Part shown: positions 33,301 through 39,804 of the stretch, one piece after another | How the letters are laid out: every line of letters begins with the position of its first letter | Numbering within the stretch: position 1 is the stretch's first letter | NCBI RefSeq assembly: GCF_000702885.1 | Contig: NZ_JNKO01000024.1 | Span: 1-41,962, forward strand | From: Oribacterium sp. P6A1 | GTDB lineage: Bacteria; Bacillota; Clostridia; Lachnospirales; Lachnospiraceae | Direction: 5' to 3' | DNA: 41,962 bases | Notes under the pieces: model-generated | Databases searched by the model: none | What the model saw: only the letters and a program-made list of their open reading frames with translations | Told to the model about the DNA's origin: nothing | Made by a program: the position numbers and the translations under genes

Positions 33301-34041
33301 GAGATGAGAACTTATGGGGAAGGCTTTATCATTGCAGATCAGGCTCCTGGACTTATGGATATGTCTGTAATCAGAAATACTAACACTAAGATTATTCTCA
33401 GATTACCAGATCAGGCAGATAGAGAGCTTGTTGGTAGAGCGGCAAATCTTAATGAGGATCAGATTACTGAGATAGCTAAGCTTCCCTGCGGAGTGGCTGC
33501 AGTATATCAGAATGAATGGATTCAACCGGTGCTTTGTAAGGTGGATCTGTTCAATGTACCAGAGGAACCATATAAGTATATTCCTAGTGATGATGACAAA
33601 GCGCCAAGCAAGGAACATATTGAAAAGTCTTTGTTGGATTGCATTATGGACAAGGAACTTTACAGAAAAGGGAAAAAGGCAGATCTTAGAGCTTTGAAGA
33701 GTAGGATTATTAGATCTAAACTTGAGACTCATGTAAAGCGTGACTTTATGGATTACCTTACAGATGAAGGTGAGGATGCTTTAGAAAAGCTTCGTAAGCT
33801 GATATTCGATTTTATGTCAGCACAGGAAGCAATCATTGAAGCTAAGCAGTGCAACGACATCGTGGAATGGTCAAGAAAGGTTGTTGAGAGCCTTAATCCT
33901 TCACCGAAGGATTATTCAAAACAACAAATTGATTTAGCTTTGGGTCTGATTCTTTATGAGCAGACTTTAAGGGATGCCGCTTATAATAATGTATTTATCA
34001 AGTTTACAGAAGTATACAAGGCAAACGGAGGAGTTTTCTGA
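30349..34041 (+). CDS. HerA/FtsK-type ATPase with Ser/Thr/Gly-rich insert
   Basis: 1230 residues. Residues 1-270 are an alpha/beta domain of unknown family. About 275-490 is a low-complexity insert rich in Ser, Thr, Asn and Gly that passes into Gly-zipper-like repeats (TVGKTIGKTTGTAVANTLGK). From about 620 comes a DUF87/HerA-type P-loop ATPase: Walker A G721-STGSGKS, Walker B LTILEEAH (947-954) and a terminal helical region. Such ATPases are hexameric pumps for DNA or protein. The stop overlaps the toxin's ATG (TGATG). The membrane-active or flexible insert is unusual for HerA. Confidence 0.8.
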   Translation: MGIKNVVKKIGGKAGDKVAGLAVLSPAQVENVQLLREKYLLEMPNPNDPTAREQTERLMAASSVEIFNAYLPQIKDLYLPLQNEAEYGKSFDDGHNIRYINITKWVTDKKENNLEKLVNVYAVLSNEDCNIALVFDRKQSKTNVYLAVVNSKNAASSTEVDNYKDQIVEAIRGNFPGAEWADEDGAGVLPCFRDDKNYSVAMASNIPTEKSEKFISQTIEKLIDGIIPDSNKKEYTIILLATPILDVEDRKLKLCEFYSGLKPYASWQTSFQRTENESLSSSATVGVNVGASAGIQNGTNSSITDTDSTTQNESTTNTSSENDSVQDSSSRAESDSSAHMEGTNSSSSTANSTNGSSAVTETVGEGTNTAKSINAGVSVGSSQTVSAAPLGVGGQVSFNEGFNVSTGKVDGSFTQTSTGNTISEGWGKTVTDQLGKSAADTVTRGITNTVGKTIGKTTGTAVANTLGKAVTTAMAKTSGVSKAVNFGGNIGANFARSSTTTAMLGKNEGITQSYTNYNVEHALELLTEQMKRYEQSTALGMWDFAAYVLSEDANVASNVAHSYLALTLGEESYMSKSAINTWRGNVDDEAGQAKEISNYIKMLRHPVFGLNPAAVGKVEDGVVQVEVDEETEFIVYPPIVTATTCLSGKELAYSLNFPQKSIAGLPVIECVEFGRNVITYDEQDSKEDEIKLGSIFHMNHPEKNAVSLSKKSLASHTFITGSTGSGKSNTVHHMLEKARKKGVNFLVVEPAKGEYKNVFGRRKDVSVYGTNPLISPLLRINPFSFPKNIHVLEHLDRLVEIFNVCWPMYAAMPAVLKGAIEQSYVDSGWDLVKSTNRYGEDLYPSFEDVARNVKEKIDSSEYDAENKGAYKGSLLTRLESLCNGINGMIFVADEIADSKLFDENVIVDLSRVGSSETKSLIMGMMVLKLQEYRLSNAEGMNSELKHLTILEEAHNLLRRTSSDQSAEGNNLLGKSVEMLSNAIAEMRTYGEGFIIADQAPGLMDMSVIRNTNTKIILRLPDQADRELVGRAANLNEDQITEIAKLPCGVAAVYQNEWIQPVLCKVDLFNVPEEPYKYIPSDDDKAPSKEHIEKSLLDCIMDKELYRKGKKADLRALKSRIIRSKLETHVKRDFMDYLTDEGEDALEKLRKLIFDFMSAQEAIIEAKQCNDIVEWSRKVVESLNPSPKDYSKQQIDLALGLILYEQTLRDAAYNNVFIKFTEVYKANGGVF

Positions 34042-34682
34042 TGAAGAGTGAAATAAAAACTAACGAGACTCCTGAAGTAAAAAATCCTAATGTCGAAAAT
34101 TTCAAAGAGATAAAACCAGAAACTTCAATGTCTGTGAATGAAGCAAAGGATTTTTGGGAGAATAAGTTCCGTGAAACTGAAGAACGTACGCCAGAAGATC
34201 AGGAATTTCATGATGACAATGGCAAACTCTATCGAGTAGGGAATGAGCTCCTTCCTAATACTGAGTATGAAGTGAACGGCTATAAATATACAACAGATGC
34301 TCAGGGAAGAATTAGTTCTGCAGAAGGTAAGCTTAAAGTTCCGGAAAAGAAAGAACGTGATATGGAAGCTTTTACCAATCTTGCTGATAAGGATTACAAA
34401 GAAGGCGATGATAGAGGGCACTTGATCGGGCATCAGTTCGGCGGCAGTGATAAGCTGGATAACCTTGTACCAATGAATGAAAAGTTGAATCAAGGGGATT
34501 ATAAAAACCTTGAAATGAGCTTACGAGATGCGGTAGAGGATGGAGCTGATGTTAATTTGAAAGTTGAGCCGATGTACGAGAGCGACTCTAAGCGGCCAGA
34601 TTCATATGTGGTTACATATACTGTTGATGGCGATAAGAATGTAAGGGTCTTTAGAAATGAAAGCGAGGTTGTATCACGATGA
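34041..34682 (+). CDS. DNA/RNA non-specific endonuclease toxin
   Basis: 213 residues. The C-terminal domain is an Endonuclease_NS_2-type beta-beta-alpha metal nuclease: D124-R-G-H127 (DDRGHLIGHQFGG), N141 in NLVPMN and a conserved Asn-rich helix (LNQGDYKNLE). The N-terminal 50 residues carry ETSMSVNEAKDFWENKF, shared with the orphan protein at 35053, and no signal peptide. Together with the adjacent YezG-like immunity gene this is a polymorphic-toxin pair. The ATG overlaps the ATPase stop by one base, so toxin synthesis is tied to the ATPase, which may load or deliver it. Confidence 0.85.
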   Translation: MKSEIKTNETPEVKNPNVENFKEIKPETSMSVNEAKDFWENKFRETEERTPEDQEFHDDNGKLYRVGNELLPNTEYEVNGYKYTTDAQGRISSAEGKLKVPEKKERDMEAFTNLADKDYKEGDDRGHLIGHQFGGSDKLDNLVPMNEKLNQGDYKNLEMSLRDAVEDGADVNLKVEPMYESDSKRPDSYVVTYTVDGDKNVRVFRNESEVVSR

Positions 34683-35047
34683 ATGAAAAAGTATATCAGA
34701 AAATCTTTGATGAGATTGGTCAATATTTAGTAGATGGATGGTCTAAGCTGGTAGTTTATCTTGAATATGGTGCAGGTTCCTATTCATTTGCATTCTATGA
34801 AAAGATAGAAGGAAAGTACATTAAATGTTTTGATTTGGAGGATGTATCAGAAAAGAGTCTTCTTAAGACATTCCAGGACATTGATAAGGTTGTATGCAAG
34901 GAGCGTGCGAAAGCCAAAGAGGAATGGACTAATATGACCATGACAGTTACAGACAAGGGCGATATGCACGTCGATTACGATTACACAGATTTTTCTCAGG
35001 GTAACTATAAATATCAAAAAGCTTGGAAAGAAAAGTATTTGAAATAA
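34679..35047 (+). CDS. YezG-family immunity protein
   Basis: 122 residues of the YezG/DUF600 type: VYQKIFDEIGQYL at the N terminus, then VVYLEYGAGSYSFAFYE and GKYIKCFDL. Members of this family neutralise nuclease toxins of the NS_2 and LXG type in Bacillota. The ATG overlaps the toxin stop (ATGA), the usual arrangement for toxin and antidote. It should bind and block the nuclease in the cytoplasm. Confidence 0.85.
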   Translation: MNEKVYQKIFDEIGQYLVDGWSKLVVYLEYGAGSYSFAFYEKIEGKYIKCFDLEDVSEKSLLKTFQDIDKVVCKERAKAKEEWTNMTMTVTDKGDMHVDYDYTDFSQGNYKYQKAWKEKYLK

Positions 35048-35052
35048 GTGCC

Positions 35053-35286
35053 ATGTTTAATTTTAGTGAGAAAATAAATATTCCGGAATTTAATACGGTT
35101 GAGCCGCTGGACAAAAAGATATCAGATTTTGAAACAGAAACCTCATTGGACGATGCGAAGTCATTCTGGGATCAGATGTTTTTTGAGCCTAAGAATATCT
35201 CGATTTTAGATATCCTGAATCATCATGAGGACGATTTTGATTTTGACATCGATATTACTGACATGACAAAGCTCACTCCAATTTGA
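35053..35286 (+). CDS. Orphan protein sharing the toxin N-terminal motif
   Basis: 77 residues starting at ATG 35053. Residues 29-43 (ETSLDDAKSFWDQMF) match toxin residues 27-43; A35, K36, F38 and W39 occupy the same positions in both. The tail is very acidic (DDFDFDIDIT). It contains no nuclease domain, so it is either the leftover N terminus of a second toxin or a free adaptor/decoy using the same docking motif. An in-frame TTG at 35023 overlaps the immunity gene. The palindrome and group II intron begin right after its stop, and may have removed whatever followed. Confidence 0.55.
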   Translation: MFNFSEKINIPEFNTVEPLDKKISDFETETSLDDAKSFWDQMFFEPKNISILDILNHHEDDFDFDIDITDMTKLTPI

Positions 35287-35292
35287 TGACTC

Positions 35293-35311
35293 AAACCATA
35301 GGTGCCTGTCA
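35293..35311 (+). repeat. Partial copy of the palindromic element
   Basis: AAACCATAGGTGCCTGTCA is identical to 10271-10289. Here only the left arm remains; the group II intron begins at the next base, and the right arm is missing because the intron's 3' end has been lost. Confidence 0.8.
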
Positions 35312-36514
35312 GTGCGCCCTGCTAAGGGCGCTTCATATAGCGGATTGCAAACGTCCGCCCGATAAGCTGTAAGCCGCAGCATCGGAAGCGAGTCTTGCGT
35401 GAGGCATGGTAACGTGCTACACGAAGCGTAGACAGCATGGTTGCAGGGATAGTGATTGAGCACCGAAAGACTATAAATCCAAAGGACGACGTAGTTGACA
35501 GTACGGAAGTCGATATATCTGCCTTCGTTATGGCGAGATGGCAGATGCTTTGGCGGTGTCGGAAGGAGCTATTCATGTAATACAAAGATGGAGTGTCAAC
35601 AGGGGAGAACCCATAGACTCCGTTCCTAGTGTGAAGGGATGGAATATCGAACGACCAAAAAGGGAGAACGGTAAATGGTCTATAGGTAGTCGGAGGTCCG
35701 AATAGTACCGATGAAGGTATGAACACATAAATACCGGAGGGAAGTCGAGAGTGGGCTGTTCCTCACAGCCCTGACCTGCGAGACAATATCAAAGAGGAAA
35801 CATTTGCTACACGCAGAGGTAGGCTTCTCCATACACAGAGATGGAAGAAAGAAGAGAAAACAAATGGAAACGAAATTGGCGAGAATAGCGGATTTATCTG
35901 CGCAAAATCTTAAGATGGTGTTTACATCCATCGAACATTTGATTGATGTCAAGTTCCTAAGGGATTGCCACATGATGATGGACGGAGATAAAGCCGTAGG
36001 TATCGATGGGATAACCAAAGAGGATTACGGTAGAAATCTGGATGCAAACCTTGTTGATTTGGTGGAACGGCTGAAAAGGAAGTCGTACAAACCAAAACCG
36101 GCAAGAAGGGTGGAAATCCCAAAAGATAATGGGAAAACAAGACCACTGAGTATCTACTGTTATGAAGATAAATTGGTGCAAGAGGCATTGAGGCGGATAC
36201 TGGAAGCGGTATTTGAACCAATGTTTTATGATGAAATGATGGGGTTCAGACCGAATCGGAGCTGTCACATGGCTCTTCGGAAACTGAATACTATGATTGA
36301 GTCGAACTATACCAATTATGTCCTCGATGCAGACATAAAGGGGTTCTTTGACCACCTTGACCACAAATGGATAGTCAAATTCATAGAATCACGTATCAAA
36401 GACCCGAACATCATCCGGTTGGTCACACGTATGCTGAAGGCAGGAATTATGAAAGATTTTCAGTATAGTGATACCGAGGAAGGTTCGGGGCAAGGTTCGG
36501 TTTGTTCCCCCACA
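35312..36514 (+). mobile_element. Group II intron, 3'-truncated
   Basis: It begins GTGCGCCC with a first stem GCGCCC...GGGCGC, then about 500 bases of structured domain I-III sequence. The upstream exon ends CTGTCA (IBS1, 35306-35311), complementary to TGACAG at 35496-35501 (EBS1). GGTGC just before it (IBS2, 35301-35305) is complementary to GCACC at 35460-35464 (EBS2). The reverse transcriptase stops at motif 4, and no domain V or VI is present before 36520. The intron cannot splice or move on its own. Confidence 0.8.
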
Positions 36515-36520
36515 CATTAG
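35864..36520 (+). pseudogene. ltrA: Truncated group II intron reverse transcriptase
   Basis: RT motifs 0-4 are present: DKAVGIDGITKEDY, KTRPLSIYCYEDKLVQEAL, MGFRPNRSCH, YVLDADIKGFFDHLDH with the first catalytic Asp, and GSGQGSVCSP. The coding frame then ends after two more residues, before the YADD catalytic motif, thumb, maturase and HNH regions. It should be inactive. A TTG at 35804 opens the same frame, but ATG 35864 is the likelier start. Confidence 0.85.
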
Positions 36521-36581
36521 TACCGTGTTCTATTAAATAAGATATATAATAATGTTAAAGAATATTAATAGTACACGGTAC
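36520..36581. repeat. Inverted repeat at the intron truncation point
   Basis: GTACCGTGT (36520-36528) and ACACGGTAC (36573-36581) form a perfect 9-base inverted repeat around a very AT-rich 44-base centre. The left arm starts exactly where the truncated reverse transcriptase ends. It may be a recombination scar, a small element, or an operator for the gene at 36613. Confidence 0.5.
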
Positions 36582-36612
36582 ATCGTCTTAGAAAGGCAAA
36601 ATAGAGGTTGCT

Positions 36613-37161
36613 ATGCTTGGAAATAGATGCGGTAAAAGACTTAACGGGTATGTTCCGGACTATGTGTTATTTGATCTTGAGACCACCGGGATTTCATGTG
36701 AAAATGATAAGATAGTTGAAATCTCGGCGGTGAAAGTAAAAAACGGAAAGGTAATTGAGGAATTCTCAGAACTGGTAAATCCTGAGTGCAAGATTCCTTA
36801 TTATGCAAGCCGGGAAAACGGGATCGCAGATGAAATGGTGAAGGCTGCAAGAACATTTGATGAGGTACTGCCGGATTTTCTCGGATTCATCGGAGACAGT
36901 ATACTCGTGGGGCACAATATTCAGTCTTTTGATATGAAGTTCTTGTATAGGGAGTGCCGGGAACTGTATGGAGAGACATTGGCAAATGATTATGTAGATA
37001 CTCTGTACTATTCAAGAAGGAAGGTTCCGAAGCTCAGACATCACAGGTTAACTGATATGGCGGAGTACTTTGACATTTCCACGGCAGGAGCGCACAGAGC
37101 TTTGAACGATTGCCGTATGAATCAGGAAGTGTTTGAAAGACTGAGCAGAATCGGGAGATAG
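36613..37161 (+). CDS. DnaQ-like 3'-5' exonuclease
   Basis: 182 residues of the DNA polymerase III epsilon/DEDDh family: Exo I D-L-E-T-T (VLFDLETTGIS), Exo II HNIQSFDMKFL, Exo III HRALNDCRM with the catalytic His and Asp. It is a stand-alone exonuclease with no BRCT or helicase part visible. GAGG lies 5 bases before ATG 36613. It ends 11 bases before the Fic gene, so the two are probably cotranscribed. It should remove nucleotides from single-stranded 3' ends; the biological target is unknown. Confidence 0.85.
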   Translation: MLGNRCGKRLNGYVPDYVLFDLETTGISCENDKIVEISAVKVKNGKVIEEFSELVNPECKIPYYASRENGIADEMVKAARTFDEVLPDFLGFIGDSILVGHNIQSFDMKFLYRECRELYGETLANDYVDTLYYSRRKVPKLRHHRLTDMAEYFDISTAGAHRALNDCRMNQEVFERLSRIGR

Positions 37162-37172
37162 GATAGAGAAAA

Positions 37173-38303
37173 ATGGATGATATTAAAAAAGATCCTTTTG
37201 AAGAATATTTAAGACATACAGAACCGTCAAGAAAAGAGCTTGGGTATGCCTGGTATACAGCTATGGGGTTGCAGGCGGTTGACGGATTGGAAACTTCTGA
37301 GCATCTGAAAGGAATAGCTAAAGATAACATCGATGGGAAGATTACACTTTCAGAGGCAAATAAACTTATTGAAACTTATTATGAAGAGTCTTTGGATAGA
37401 GACTCTGACAGAACCAGAGAGGCAGATACTGTCACAGGAAGGATTGCTGCAGTTTTATCAGAAAATGCATTTACTTTTTCTGTGCCTCAATATATTGGAA
37501 TACATAAGAGATTATTTACCGGTATCTTTTCGCACGCCGGAAAGATAAGGGACTATAACATATCTAAGCGAGAATGGGTATTGGATGGTGCTTCTGTACA
37601 TTATGGAAATGCCTTGGAACTCAGAGAATTGCTGGATTATGACCTTCGAATGGAGAAAGAATACGAATATCCATTAGACGGGGTTTCGGAAATGATTCCA
37701 CATCTTGCAAAGTTTGTAGCAAGGCTATGGCAGATTCATGCTTTTGGAGAAGGAAACACCAGGACAACAGCTGTATTCTTTATCAAATATCTCAGATCTC
37801 TTGGGTTTAATGTGACAAATGATCTTTTTGCAAAGAATTCATGGTATTTCCGAAATGCACTTGTAAGAGCTAATTATAATGATTATACGAAGGATATTCG
37901 TGAGACCACAGAATATTTGGAACTGTTTTTACGCAATCTCTTGATGGGTGAGTCAAACGAATTAAAGAACAGATATCTTCATGTTAGATGGAATACTATA
38001 AAACAGGACATTGAGAATCCAAAACAGGACATTGAGGAAGTAAAACAGGACATTGAGGAAGTAAAACAGGATATAGGGTTACATATTGAATTGTCTGCCA
38101 AAACAAAGCAGCATATTGAAATACTATTTACTGAATTTGGTTATGAAAAATACTTTGGAAGGATGGATGTTATGGAAATATTGGGCATCACAGCCTCTCC
38201 TGCATCTACATTAATTAAAAAAATGTTGGATATGGAACTGATTTATGGTATTAAGGGCAAAGGTAAGGGTAAATATTTATTTAAAAAGACTAAGAATAGC
38301 TGA
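37173..38303 (+). CDS. Fic-domain AMP-transferase-like protein
   Basis: 376 residues. The Fic motif is H189-A-F-G-E193-G-N-T-R197, the HxFx(D/E)GNxR catalytic pattern for transfer of AMP or a related group to protein hydroxyls. The N-terminal residues 50-72 (DNIDGKITLSEANKLIETYY) resemble the VbhA-type antitoxin helix, so self-inhibition is likely, though a canonical (S/T)xxxE(G/N) motif is not clear. After the Fic domain come four heptads KQDIEEV encoded by 21-bp tandem repeats (38001-38084), then a winged-helix-like C-terminal region (MDVMEILGITASPASTLIKK). Fic proteins of this layout act as toxins or regulators. Confidence 0.85.
   Translation: MDDIKKDPFEEYLRHTEPSRKELGYAWYTAMGLQAVDGLETSEHLKGIAKDNIDGKITLSEANKLIETYYEESLDRDSDRTREADTVTGRIAAVLSENAFTFSVPQYIGIHKRLFTGIFSHAGKIRDYNISKREWVLDGASVHYGNALELRELLDYDLRMEKEYEYPLDGVSEMIPHLAKFVARLWQIHAFGEGNTRTTAVFFIKYLRSLGFNVTNDLFAKNSWYFRNALVRANYNDYTKDIRETTEYLELFLRNLLMGESNELKNRYLHVRWNTIKQDIENPKQDIEEVKQDIEEVKQDIGLHIELSAKTKQHIEILFTEFGYEKYFGRMDVMEILGITASPASTLIKKMLDMELIYGIKGKGKGKYLFKKTKNS
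38001..38084 (+). repeat. Four 21-bp tandem repeats in the Fic gene
   Basis: Four consecutive units of AAACAGGACATTGAGGAAGT(A), the middle two identical, encode KQDIENP, KQDIEEV, KQDIEEV and KQDIGLH. Unit number could change by slippage without breaking the frame, altering the length of the helical linker. Confidence 0.85.
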
Positions 38304-38348
38304 ATATTTATGATTAATTGTGTAATAACATGCTGATTTAAGCAGGTA

Positions 38349-38570
38349 TTTTTAAAGGACACCTCATCGTGTAATGTATAGTCAGAAGCAAAGAAACAAT
38401 CAGGAAAGTACCTGATAGGAGATGGCATACAGGATACGAGGGGGGGTGTGTTATAGATGAATTTTGGGACTATGAGAAGAAGATTTGTTTTCTGGATTCA
38501 TCGGAGGAAGAGAATCCTTGAAAAAAAGTGCGGGCAATGCTGCCTCACATGTCCGTTCTTTGATGAGTGT
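38349..38570 (+). repeat. 222-bp direct repeat, right copy
   Basis: Same orientation and order as 9951-10174: TTTTTAA, leader RNA, small Cys-rich ORF. This copy keeps the full ORF and its overlap with the next gene, so it looks like the ancestral locus. Confidence 0.9.
38359..38449 (+). ncRNA. Candidate structured leader RNA, right copy
   Basis: ACACCTC (38359-38365) pairs with GGGGTGT (38443-38449), TCGTGT (38367-38372) with ATACGA (38434-38439), TGTAT (38375-38379) with ATACA (38427-38431), and ATCAGG (38399-38404) with CCTGAT (38411-38416). Compared with the left copy, the pairs U-A/U-G in the outer stem and A-U to wobble changes in the second stem are conservative. The outer stem covers the ribosome binding site of the gene at 38457, so it may act as a riboswitch or attenuator. 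Ligand unknown. Confidence 0.5.
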
Positions 38571-38585
38571 ATCGGTGACAGATGA
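38457..38585 (+). CDS. Small Cys-rich protein, coupled to the ComEC-like gene
   Basis: 42 residues: a strongly basic N-terminal half (MRRRFVFWIHRRKRILEKK) and a Cys cluster C25-x2-C28-C29-x2-C32-x5-C38 (KCGQCCLTCPFFDECIG) that could hold a metal or form disulfides. It is preceded by a G-rich ribosome binding site (38439-38446) within the structured leader. Its TGA overlaps the ATG of the metallo-hydrolase gene (ATGA at 38582-38585), indicating translational coupling. The near-identical N-terminal coding sequence at 10062 is frameshifted. Family not recognised. Confidence 0.6.
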   Translation: MNFGTMRRRFVFWIHRRKRILEKKCGQCCLTCPFFDECIGDR

Positions 38586-39706
38586 TTAGAAGAATGTTGA
38601 GTAAGATAAAGATTGTTTTATTGGCTGTTATAACGGTTCTTGCATTTGCTCTGACTGTTTTGGCAGCTCAGTCGGGGGATTCAGCAGAGCTGACAGTTGA
38701 TTTCATCGATGTAGGGCAGGGTGATGCTTCACTTCTGAGATCCGGTGGTCAGGCGATGCTCATTGATACCGGTACTCCCGAGTCAGGTACAGCGATACGG
38801 CTTTTTCTGAAGAAGCAGGGAATAGAAAAACTTGATTATCTGGTGCTTACTCACCCGGATGCCGATCATATAGGCGGTGCTGCTTCGGTGATCACTAATG
38901 TTCCTGTTGATAATGTTCTGATGCCGGACTACACGAAGGACAATGAAATATATCATGGCGTTATGGATGCACTTGATTATAAGTATCTGAAACCACGAGC
39001 TCCTGTGCCGGACGAGACATTGGCACTTGGTTCCTGCACGGTCAAAGTTCTGGGACCTATAAACAGCTATGAAGATCCTAACAACAACTCGATCATTCTG
39101 AGAGTAACCTGTGGGGATACAAGTTTCATGTTCGTCGGGGATGCGGAAGAAAATGAACTTAATGATATTGCCTGGCGCTATGGTGATGAGCTTGACTCTG
39201 ATGTATATAAGGTGGGTCATCATGGAAGTTTCAACTCATCATCCGAAGAGTTTTTGAAGTATGTCACTCCGGAGTACTCTGTCATCAGCTGTGCTGACCG
39301 TAATGACTATGGGCATCCCCATGCTGAGGCATTGGCACGACTTAAGGCTGCAGGAACTCATTTATTCCGTACGGACAAACAGGGGACTATTACAATCAGG
39401 TCAGATGGTCGACATATAAGTTATGATATGGCACCGTGCGATGACTTCACGCCGGGAGAGATGATACTGAAGCCTCAGGAGGTGACTGGGGCAGGTGCCG
39501 GTGTTCCGAATGAGACATTGGCAGCAACACAGGTACCGGAGGCTGGCACATATAAATATGTGAAGAACACAAGTAGCCACAGGTTTCATCTCCCAGGATG
39601 TGATTCGGTGAAGGATATGAAAGAGAAGAATAAAGAGTACTCTGATCAGTCACGGGATGAAATTACAGCTGAAGGATATAAGCCGTGCCAGAGGTGCATG
39701 CCGTGA
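38582..39706 (+). CDS. Secreted ComEC-like metallo-beta-lactamase-fold hydrolase
   Basis: 374 residues with an N-terminal signal peptide (IKIVLLAVITVLAFALTVLA, cleavage near 30). The hydrolase domain resembles the ComEC/Rec2 C-terminal nuclease domain: DVGQGDASLL, the metal site THPDADHIGG (HxDxDH), LMPDY, VGDAEENEL and KVGHHGSFNSS. The last 45 residues form a small Cys/His module (HRFHLPGCDSVKDMKEKNK ... PCQRCMP) common on such proteins, probably zinc binding. It should be an extracellular phosphoesterase or nuclease. Its start overlaps the Cys-rich ORF. Confidence 0.85.
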   Translation: MIRRMLSKIKIVLLAVITVLAFALTVLAAQSGDSAELTVDFIDVGQGDASLLRSGGQAMLIDTGTPESGTAIRLFLKKQGIEKLDYLVLTHPDADHIGGAASVITNVPVDNVLMPDYTKDNEIYHGVMDALDYKYLKPRAPVPDETLALGSCTVKVLGPINSYEDPNNNSIILRVTCGDTSFMFVGDAEENELNDIAWRYGDELDSDVYKVGHHGSFNSSSEEFLKYVTPEYSVISCADRNDYGHPHAEALARLKAAGTHLFRTDKQGTITIRSDGRHISYDMAPCDDFTPGEMILKPQEVTGAGAGVPNETLAATQVPEAGTYKYVKNTSSHRFHLPGCDSVKDMKEKNKEYSDQSRDEITAEGYKPCQRCMP

Positions 39707-39804
39707 GGAAAGATTTGAATTAAAGGAAATATCAGCTATAAGGGCAAAAGAGCTGGGATGGTCTATAGTTAGGTATATCAAGTATATTCGTAGAGGGACG
39801 GACT

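Noticed and set aside
34125-34493. Minus-strand open frame of 122 codons opposite the toxin gene
   Set aside because: Exact antisense of a well-supported coding sequence, with no start signal.
27761-35047. Type VII secretion locus
   Set aside because: The ATPase and YezG-like immunity gene suggest it, but there is no WXG100, LXG, EssB or EsaA homologue, and the ATPase is of the HerA/DUF87 form with a single P-loop domain.
35322-36364. Several minus-strand open frames across the group II intron
   Set aside because: They are shadows of the structured intron RNA and the reverse transcriptase; no family motifs or ribosome binding sites.
35804-36520. Retron or diversity-generating reverse transcriptase
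   Set aside because: The motifs and the GTGCG intron start with IBS/EBS matches are those of a group II intron; no msr-msd or template repeat is present.
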